A stretch of 23,254 nucleotides of DNA from Acanthamoeba castellanii str. Neff (taxonomy: Eukaryota; Discosea; Longamoebia; Acanthamoebidae), in contig NW_004457263.1 of the NCBI RefSeq assembly GCF_000313135.1, forward strand, positions 84,416-107,669, written 5' to 3'. This document shows positions 1 to 7,319 of the stretch, in pieces (position 1 is the stretch's first letter; each line of letters starts with the position of its first letter). Both the position numbers and the translations under genes were made by a program. The notes under the pieces were generated by a model. That model was not told the DNA's origin and made no database searches. It saw only the letters and a list, made by a program, of their open reading frames with translations.

Positions 1-461
1 CGGCGCCCAACAAGCTATTCTGGATGGTGGTGCTTACCAAGGACCCCTACTTGGCCTCGCGGTTCAAGGAGAAGTTCACCCGCGACCAGTGGCCGCTCAA
101 CGCGGACGAGCTGAGGGTGGAGAGCGAGGCCAAGGAGGTGCAGCGCGAGCGCGTGTGCGCGCGGTGCGCCAAGGTCTACACGGAGAGGGACAACCACCCG
201 GACAGCTGCCGCCAGCACCAGCGGTCGCTGCTGTGCCGCCTCAAGGTTGGTCTGCCGCCGACCACTCCGGGCGCGCAGCAGGCCGAGGAGCTCGTGGAGC
301 TCAAATCGAAGGAGGAGTATCTCAAGCGCATTGCGAGCAGCCGGGAGGAAGTGATGCGCCTGATCGACGCGCGCTGGATGTGCTGTGGGCGCGGACCCTT
401 TGACGACGGCGAGAGTATGTGCCCCCACATGGAGGCCGACCCTGCCGACCCAGACTTGTGA
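1..461 (+). CDS. 3' part of a zinc-binding protein gene, C-terminal exon
   Basis: An open frame enters from the left edge (first full codon at 3) and ends at TGA 459-461, giving about 152 residues of a C terminus; the true start lies outside the window. The segment holds two Cys/His clusters. The first reads CARCAKVYTERDNHPDSC followed by R-Q-H (C-x2-C, an Asn-His pair, C-x2-H). The second, about 70 residues later, reads W-M-C-C-G ending in C-P-H. This order (C-x2-C, Tyr, Asn, C-x2-H, then W-x-C-C) resembles CHORD-like zinc-binding modules, so zinc binding is likely, but I do not recognise the family. Between the clusters is a charged stretch rich in Glu and Lys. Third codon positions are strongly G/C, as in the neighbouring genes. 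Cellular role unknown. Confidence 0.65.
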   Translation, partial: APNKLFWMVVLTKDPYLASRFKEKFTRDQWPLNADELRVESEAKEVQRERVCARCAKVYTERDNHPDSCRQHQRSLLCRLKVGLPPTTPGAQQAEELVELKSKEEYLKRIASSREEVMRLIDARWMCCGRGPFDDGESMCPHMEADPADPDL

Positions 462-752
462 GCTGTAAGACCACGTGACGGCTCGCTTTTCGCTTCGTCT
501 TCTTTCGGGCGAACGAAACGTCGCTTGCCTTTTCAAACAAGTCTATTTCTCTCGCATTTTCTTGAGCAAATAAGACCACAGCGGTAGCACGGGACGAGCA
601 AAGAAGTCTACGAAGGTACACCTTTACTAGTATTAGCTGAAGAAGACGAGAGGAAGACGGGCCAAGGAAGGAACGCATCAAATCTGGCATTCGATTTGAT
701 CCGGGACTGATAGAAGGCAGCAGAGTCGCGCGAGGAGAGATTCAATTCCAAG

Positions 753-1585
753 ATGGGAAACTCGCAGGCCGGCAACACGCTGAGGAAGGAGGAATTGGAC
801 AAGCTCAATGAACAGACACACTGTATTGTAGACCCTTCTCTTTCGCTCATGTGAGATTATTATTGAATTGATGTTGACGCCGACGTTTGTATCGCTGCGT
901 AGTCGACCAGAAGGAGCTGAGTGCGATGTACAAACAGTTCAGAAAGGAGACGCCGCAGGGAGTAATCAGCAAAACCGAATTCAAGGAGGTCATGAAGCAG
1001 ATGGGCGTCGTGGACAACTTTCTTCAGGACCTCATCTTCAACGTCTTCGACACCAACAAGGATGGAACCATCAATTTCCAAGAGTTCGTCGCTGCCCTCT
1101 CGGTGATGACGCGCGGCACTCCCGATGAGAAGCTTGAATGTACGCAGCCATTCATCTTTGCCCCTCCTTCCCTTCTCCCTCCTCTTCTCTCCTATGCTTT
1201 CTTCGTCCGGCTATGCTATCTATACGCGTTTCGCTCTGCCCTCTTGTCTTTCGTGCTAGTGTGGCTGCTGGCGCGTGTGACGATTCGCTAACCGTGTGCA
1301 TGTTGCTGCTCTCTCCTTACGACAGTCGCGTTCCACATGTTTGACGTGCATGGTGCGGGTGTCATCACGAAGGAGGACGTGACGAAGGTGCTCGATTCGT
1401 TCTACAAGCTCGTCGGCCCGTTGGTGACCTTCTCCGGCAAGAAGTACGAGTCGCACGAGCAGCTGGTGGAGGAGTTCTTCGAGCAGATGGACTCCAACGG
1501 AACGGGCCGGATCACCATCAAGGAGTACAAGGACGGCGCCATGAAGAATCCCGACATCATCCAGGGCCTCAAGCTCTTCTCCTGA
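753..1585 (+). CDS. NCS-1/recoverin-like calcium sensor, EF-hand protein (188 aa)
   Basis: Three exons (753-822, 903-1139, 1326-1585) join in frame to 188 residues. The first intron starts GTATTG, the second GTACGC. The protein begins MGNSQAGN, a good N-myristoylation signal. Exon 1 ends in EQTHF, matching the RKTYF position of NCS-1. It continues with FNVFDTNKDGTINFQEF (EF2, loop about 73-84), ALSVMTRGTPDEKL, and a family-typical end, NPDIIQGLKLFS. EF4 (about 158-169) is canonical. EF1 is degenerate, as in all NCS proteins. EF3 (DVHGAGVITKED) lacks usual calcium ligands at loop positions 3 and 5. The family acts as membrane-associated calcium switches on kinases, channels or PI4-kinase; the partner here is unknown. 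Calcineurin B is less likely because of the TRGTPDEKL motif and the C terminus. Confidence 0.9.
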
Positions 1586-1957
1586 TGCATCACACCACCC
1601 AGAGGAGTGTCGTGTCGTATCCTTGTGTCACGTAGGGTGGCGTCGTGGTGGGCGGGTGTTTTGTACAAAAGCGTGTATGAGTGTGTCCACTTCATTCTAT
1701 GTTGTGGAAATATAGCAGTGATCGAAGCCGACAGCGTCAAGAGGCTCCACCCTTCTTGGTGCCCCCGTCCTGCTTCGCCATTTGTTCAAAGTGTGTTTGC
1801 TGCGACGGTAAACGACAGCCAATAATAAGTGTCGACATTGGAAGAAAACTGACGCCAACGGTCATTTGGATTTTTTGGATTTTGTTTCTTTTCTTCACCG
1901 CAACAAACATTAGAGCAGCGCATCTGGAACGATCTGAAGGAGAGTAGAAGAGAGTAG
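1586..1957. other. Intergenic, no gene seen
   Basis: Between the calcium-sensor stop and the ankyrin gene start, both on the plus strand. It should hold the 3' UTR of the first and the promoter of the second. A T-rich stretch (about 1865-1892) is the only compositional feature. No conserved open frame, RNA gene or repeat was recognised. Confidence 0.6.
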
Positions 1958-2518
1958 ATGATGAGCACTACCCCTCGTACCCCTGTCACTCCCGGCGCTA
2001 GAACGGGCAAGCGTACGCGCAAGCCTCTCTTCGTCTCGCCCATCTCCGCGCGAAATGTCGATCCGAGCAATGTCGTAGCGAAGGGGAAGGACCCGAAGAG
2101 CTACTTCGGCAAGTTCCTCATCATGCTCGTGCTCGAGGAGAACCTCGACGATCTTGCCACCTTCATCTCGGAGAAGGGGGCGGACCCCAATTTCGTCGAT
2201 CCCGACGATTTTACCCCACTCTACGTCGCCGTCAAGCACAAGTTGAACGAATGCGCCAAGACGCTCGTGCAGCAGGGCGCCATCATCACGAAGAAAACGA
2301 AATCCTACCCGAGCCCGCTCCAGCTCGCCATCCAGACGCAGAACACAGAGCTGGTCGAGTTCTTCGAGCGTTGGCTACACACCGCCGAAACTGAGTGGGC
2401 TGCGGCGAGGCGAGAGGCGGCCAGCTCGACGTCGAGCGACCAGCCCTCGCGCAAGAGGAGGCGAGTGGAGGCCGACTCCACCGAGAATGGAACTGCCGAG
2501 GCGGAAGGCAAGAAGTAA
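1958..2518 (+). CDS. Small ankyrin-repeat protein with C-terminal basic NLS-like patch (186 aa)
   Basis: A single uninterrupted frame of 186 residues; the second ATG at 1961 would give 185. The N terminus is Thr/Pro- and Arg-rich (TPRTPVTPGARTGKRTRKP). Residues about 50-140 form two to three ankyrin repeats: a helix pair around EENLDDLATFISEKGADPNF, then DDFTPLYVAVKHKLNECAKT with LVQQGA, and SPLQLAIQTQNTELVEFFER. The G-A-D-P-N-F and T-P-L turns are the hallmark residues. The C terminus is Ser/Glu-rich with KRRR (a likely nuclear localisation signal) and ends in KK. Ankyrin repeats bind proteins; no enzyme motif is present, so the partner and process cannot be named. There is no intron. Intergenic gaps of roughly 370 and 290 nt separate it from its plus-strand neighbours. 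Confidence 0.8.
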   Translation: MMSTTPRTPVTPGARTGKRTRKPLFVSPISARNVDPSNVVAKGKDPKSYFGKFLIMLVLEENLDDLATFISEKGADPNFVDPDDFTPLYVAVKHKLNECAKTLVQQGAIITKKTKSYPSPLQLAIQTQNTELVEFFERWLHTAETEWAAARREAASSTSSDQPSRKRRRVEADSTENGTAEAEGKK

Positions 2519-2806
2519 ATCGAAGACAGCGACGGCAACAGCAAGAGATGTAAGCAAGCCGCGGACAGATGGCCAAAGAGAAACTCCCGCCTGCTCGATT
2601 CGAAGCAGCTTCGGGAGGTGTGTGCGTTATAATTCAATTGTAAAGAGTAGTTGGAGTTGTGAGTACGTAAATGCGAATAAATGCCAGTGTACACAACAGC
2701 ATTCTCCCTCTCGAATTCAATTCCTGGCAGACCCTGCGCCAATTGTTTTCTTCATCCTTTCCTTTGTTCCTTCTTCGATGGTACGGGATTGGATTAGTGG
2801 CGCGCA

Positions 2807-3770
2807 ATGAGTAAGTATCGGCAGATCTTGAGGCCGCCTTCGCAATCGCAACCATCAGAGCAAGAGCAGGGGCCATCAGAGTCTGCATCAGATGAAGCTC
2901 CCCCTTCTGGTGATCGCAGGGACATTCTCTCACTTTACCAAGCCCTTCCTTGGGCAGTGCCCAACAGCATGGCTCTTCTTGTACGACACCATCTTGGTTC
3001 ATTTGGCAAATCTAAAGGATCCCTTAATAATTCGTGACATTCACAGTTCGTTGGCGATCCCAAGGCCGGGAAGAAGACGCTGGCGAAGGCAATGCTACAA
3101 GAACCCTGGAAGGTTCTGACCAAAATGTACGTGCAGCTAGCTCAGCGCTGGAGCCGGTCATGCGTTGCTCACGTTGCCCCACACGCGCCCAACAGTCACA
3201 CGACGGCCGCACTGCCACTGCCTGAAGATGCGTCGCGTCCGCGTATCGACTTCCTCGTCTTCTTCGTCGACATGACCAACGCGAAGAGCTTATCGAACCT
3301 CAAGACGCGATTGCTCAAGGTTGATAAGGACTACTTCGCGCAGGGTCGGTCCTGCATCGTAGCGACCCGAGGTACCACCATTCCTCATCACCTTGCCTTC
3401 TTACCCTGCATCGTCGTCATCATCCGAGGCTCCGTGTCACTGACACTGGCCGTTTTTCTTGTTCGGCTCGCGCTAGTCGACCTCAATCGCAGTCACGCCT
3501 TCACCACGGAGCACTTGGAAGCTGTGACCAACGTCTATGGCATGCCCGTCTTCTACTGCAACCTCACGGTACCTCTCCACTGCCTCTCCGTCCATTTCTC
3601 TTCAAGCTCTTGGTATCCTTACCTTCGCTCGGACCATCATCTTGTAAACGGGGGTCACATGTGAGCAGAAGCGAGAGCAGCTGCAGAACCTGAGCGTGCG
3701 AGTCTACAAGGCGGCGGAACTGGCGAACGGCTTCATACCCTACATCAGCCCTCTCATCTTCGCTCCATAA
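2807..3770 (+). CDS. CENPM: CENP-M-like kinetochore protein, small-GTPase fold (207 aa)
   Basis: Five exons (2807-2980, 3047-3126, 3196-3371, 3477-3568, 3669-3770) join to 207 residues. The core aligns with vertebrate CENP-M over its whole length: LPLPEDASRPRIDFLVFFVD against human LPLPSSVNRPRIDLIVFVV. Next come a K-V-D-x-x-[FY]-F segment, an [IL]-A-T strand end, a YGMPVFYCNL strand, and a C-terminal helix V-R-V-Y-K ending at SPLIFAP. Spacing between motifs equals the human spacing once the introns are removed, which supports the splice sites. CENP-M is a GTPase-fold scaffold inside the CENP-H/I/K/M part of the inner kinetochore. Here the P-loop-like GDPKAGKKTL (61-70) and a TRVDL (142-146) at the G4 position are still visible. 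The N-terminal 45 residues are Ser/Pro/Glu-rich and probably disordered. A divergent Ras/Rab-like GTPase is the alternative. Confidence 0.8.
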
Positions 3771-4279
3771 GGCCCTTTGAACGTCGCCCGACTACACCAG
3801 CGAGACCACGACCTCTCCCTTCTCTTTCCTTCTTGCCCTGGAAGTGCTCTGGACAAGAACACGCCGCGGGTGCTACCCGCTTGCAAAGATCTCTCACCAC
3901 TCTGGCCTCTTTTCATGTACGCATGTTTATTTCAGTGTGCGTACGTTTTGCAGCTCCTGACGAACTCCACAGAGCACCACCGCCAACAAGGCCAAGAGGC
4001 CTGGGTCCACCGGTTCGGCACAGATGAAGAAGAAGAAGGTTGCCTTCCCCAGCGGTGATTCGACCTCCCCTCCTTTATTTTATTCTTCTTTTTATCTGTT
4101 CTGCCTTTCCTTTTCCTGGCTGGCCTGCTGCTTTTGGGCGTAGCGCTAGCAACACACAAGAAGCAAAAGAGCAAACGGTGGTTGGAAGAAGCTCCTTTAT
4201 TTGTTTTTTTTTACGAACGGACGACAGCAACCTTCGGCAAGAGCCTCCCTCCTCTTCAGCTCCCTCTTTCTACTTCGCG
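3771..4279. other. Intergenic, with a short lysine-rich coding-like stretch
   Basis: This lies between the CENP-M-like stop and the SANT/C2H2 start. It is mostly T/C-rich 3' UTR or promoter. Around 3970-4065 one frame reads like a disordered basic tail (TTANKAKRPGSTGSAQ, then MKKKKVAFPSGD) and is preceded by a good acceptor (TTTTGCAG at about 3952). No donor that would join it to the CENP-M exons was found, and a stop lies just upstream in that frame. I leave it unassigned. Confidence 0.4.
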
Positions 4280-6949
4280 ATGGAAAGGCCAACGACGTCG
4301 GGTCCGCCGCCCAGGGCGGCTCGCAGCTCTGCATCTTCTACATCTACTTCTTCTTCTTCTTCGAGTAGAGCGACTCGAGCTGCGGGCGGCCGGGGCACAT
4401 CTCCGCCCGCGATCCCCGAGTTCACAGACGAAGAGTACGTGCTCTACCTCGAGAACCCGTCATGGACGAAGGAGGACACTCTGAGCCTCCTGGACGCTGT
4501 ACGCATCTTCGATTTGGAGTGGAACCTGGTGGCCTCCACCTTCCACGGCGACTCCCGTAAGACCCCCTCGGTACGTTCTCCCACCATTTCACATGGCCCC
4601 TCTTCTTCTTCTTCTTCATAGCCACTACTTCGCCACTTCCTCCCCATCTTTTTATTTCTTATCGCGGGCGGCCTACACGACGCCACAGATAACTTTTGGT
4701 CCCTACACCTTCCTAATTTGGACAATATATGTGTAAATATGGAAAACACGAAAATTATCATTTCGCACGTGAACATGGCCTGACCCCACATTCGCTTGGA
4801 CGGACGTGTTGCAGGCCTGTCGGCAGAGGTACCAACAACTCGAAGAGCTGGAGGCGGATAAGCGCAGGCTGTCCGTTAAGCGGCCCTCGCCCACGAAGCA
4901 GCAGCAGCCACCGGCCCCCGCGAGACCTCAGACAGTTCCCTCTCCGTCCCCTCCTCCGCAGCAGAAGCTGCCACCAAGAGCGCCGCAGCTGTCTCGACAG
5001 CTGCCGCCTTCTCCACCGATCCGACAGCAGCCCACGCAGCCACAGCTACACCAGCAGCCTCGCCCTGCCCAGCAGACCAACGCGCGGATCCTCAGCCCCT
5101 ACGGCCCTCCCCCCATCTCCATCGGCGCGGGGACTACCATCTTCCCCCTCGGGCCGGGGTCGCCCTTCGCCTTTGATCCGTCGGCGTTTATGCGAGGCGT
5201 CAACGGCCACCCGCAGGGGATGCCTTCGCTCTTTGCTCTCCCCCAGCCGCTGCCCTCCATCTTCCCCAACCCCGCCCTTCACCCTTCGTTCGCCTCTCTG
5301 CCGTCTCTACCGCCCTTGCCCTCGCTCTCGCAGGCATTGGGACCTCCGCCAGCCCCGACTTCGACCGCAGGTCCTGCAATGCCTGCCAATCGGTCCGCAT
5401 GCCCCAACCACAGCACCCCGTCCAGCCGCCAGAACTCCACCAACGGCAACATCAACAACACCACCAACCCCGTCAAACCCAGCGCCAAACCCAACATCGG
5501 CATCAGCAAACTCGGCGCCAAATCCAGCGCCAACACCAACAACGCCCACAACAGCACCAACAGCAACGGCAACACCAATGGCAGCCCGGCAGGCAAGCGA
5601 CAGCTGGTACCGATATCGACGAATCCGACCCTACCTCCGCCTTCGGCGACCTCGTCTTCGGCAACCCCGTCGTCATCATCGGGCGGCCCCTCCGTGGTGG
5701 TCATTTCGACGGAGGAGTGGAGGAAGAAGCGAAGGAGACGCACGGCCTCGGAGATCTCGCGCAACTTCAAGTGCGACATCCCCACTTGCTCCAAGGCCTA
5801 CGGCTCCGAGGGCGCCCTCAAGATGCACATCCGCCTGGTACGCGCCACCTTGGCCTTCACGCGCACAACCGCGGCCGCTTCACTTATACGTTGCGGACAC
5901 CCAAATTCCAGAAACACCCCGGGCTCAGGCTACCCATCAGCAAGCCGCAGTTCCCTCGGCCCAACCCGCTGCTCCTCTCCTCGTTCCTCCCGCTCGGGGT
6001 GGGATCGGTCATGCTCGGCCAGAATGCGGCGGCGATGGGCTTCCCCTCACCTTTGCCCCGGCTCGTCCCGCAGCAGGCCAAGAGCTTGCCCGCCGGCCTC
6101 TCGCCTCAGCTGCCCGGCACCTCCCCCTTGTTGGGCTCGCCCTCTTCGGCGTCGTCGTCGCCGCAGCAGCGCCCGACAGCGCCGCTGTCCGACCCCGTTC
6201 TTCGGCCGCAGCCGTCCAACGCCAGCCCGACCGCCGTGTCGGTGAAGCGGGAGGAGGTCATCCTGTCCGTGGCTTTTATGCGGCTCGAGATCGGTGGCTA
6301 CGAGTGCATGAGCAAGACCACCGGTAGGCGCTCACGTCTTTTCCCAATCAGAATCAGTGCTAAAGGTGATCTGGTGGTGTCTGCAGGTGACCTGGTGGCC
6401 CACTTCAACTTCACTCACAAGCGGCTCCTGTGGGAAGTGGTCTCCGGTGGTGCGAAGCTGTCGATCTACAGCGTTTTCGACGAGCTGGCCGGATTCGGCC
6501 TGGAGATGCTCAAGGACGGCAGCGCCGTGCTCACCATCGAGTTCAGCCTCCCGCCCGAGGTCAGCTGGGAAGGTACCACACCACACCAACCACTGACGCA
6601 GCACACCCCACACCACACCACCACGCGCACGACCACTAACGTTAGTTCTCCCCTCTTGTTCGAAGGCAATATATCGATGCAGCACACGATTGCCAAGTGC
6701 AAGAGGCATGCGCTCCACTTTCCGCCGCACGCGCTCAACAAGCCGGTGGAGATGATGCTCACCCTCGACGAGCGACTGCGCGAGCTGGCCAACCTGGGCC
6801 TCCCCACCCTGGTCGATCCCTACTTTGAGTTGGACGACTCCTCCTCATCATCCTCCTCCGACTCAGACGAGGACGGGCCACACAGCCTGGGCACCCGCCA
6901 GCAGCACAAGGTGCCCGCCAGCAGGGCCTCGCCCTCCCTTTCTCCCTGA
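4280..6949 (+). CDS. SANT/Myb-like plus C2H2 zinc-finger nuclear protein with conserved C-terminal region (731 aa)
   Basis: Five exons (4280-4570, 4815-5837, 5912-6323, 6387-6572, 6666-6949) join to 731 residues. After a Ser-rich head, a SANT/Myb-like domain occupies about 60-108: SWTKEDTLSLLDAVRIFDLE with W62 and W81, then ACRQRYQQL across the first splice junction. A long Pro/Gln-, Ser- and Asn-rich linker follows. Basic residues (KKRRRR) precede one C2H2 finger at about 417-440, CDIPTCSKAYGSEGALKMHI then R-L-K-H; the second His comes from the next exon. Residues about 547-690 look folded, with alternating hydrophobic and charged residues (DLVAHFNFTHKRLLWEVV), but I cannot name the domain. 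The end is a Ser run followed by acidic residues. A DNA- or chromatin-bound regulator is likely. Introns 3 and 4 are multiples of three without stops. Confidence 0.8.
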
Positions 6950-7319
6950 GTTGCACGTTCAATTGATTATTGTGGTCAAGAGCCAAGTCTCACCTCACTC
7001 TTAATGTGTCGTGTGCGTGTGTCGTGTGTGTCGTGTGTCGTGCAACACAGCGGCCATCCCAGTCGGCGGGAGGCGGAAGCCCCAGCTAAGCAAGGGGCCA
7101 CGTGGCACTTGAAAAGAGATGGGCCAGGCGGGTTGACATCAAGCTGACGGACTTTGGGCTGCACCCGTCGGATCGGTCTCAAAACCGGAAGGGGTGGAGG
7201 AAAGCTCGTTCGCGGCGATGGAGAAGGACTACGCCCAGCAGCTCGGCCTCGCCCGCCAGGAGGAGGGGGAGGAGGAGAGAAGGCCAGTGCGACACGGTTT
7301 GAAGTTGTGTCGTTTGCTT
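6950..7319. other. Convergent 3' region, no gene seen
   Basis: The plus-strand zinc-finger gene and the minus-strand methyltransferase gene end towards each other here. Positions 7013-7043 hold an irregular GTGTCGTGTG tract. A short plus-strand stretch near 7102-7190 includes DIKLTDFGL, which mimics a kinase DFG motif, but no kinase context surrounds it. The rest is probably the two 3' UTRs. Confidence 0.55.

Noticed and set aside
3930..4060. A possible extra 3' exon of the CENP-M-like gene (MKKKKVAFPSGD region)
   Set aside because: There is a good acceptor, but no donor in the last exon skips its stop in a compatible phase, and CENP-M proteins normally end at the helix already found.
4729..6949. 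Three overlapping long open frames on the plus strand suggesting overlapping genes
   Set aside because: The alternative frames are Pro/Arg/Thr-rich products of GC-rich low-complexity DNA. Only the spliced SANT/C2H2 frame contains conserved motifs.
7102..7300. A kinase-like DIKLTDFGL stretch on the plus strand
   Set aside because: No HRD, VAIK or glycine-rich loop is nearby, the frame begins after a stop, and the region lies between two convergent genes. The resemblance is probably chance.
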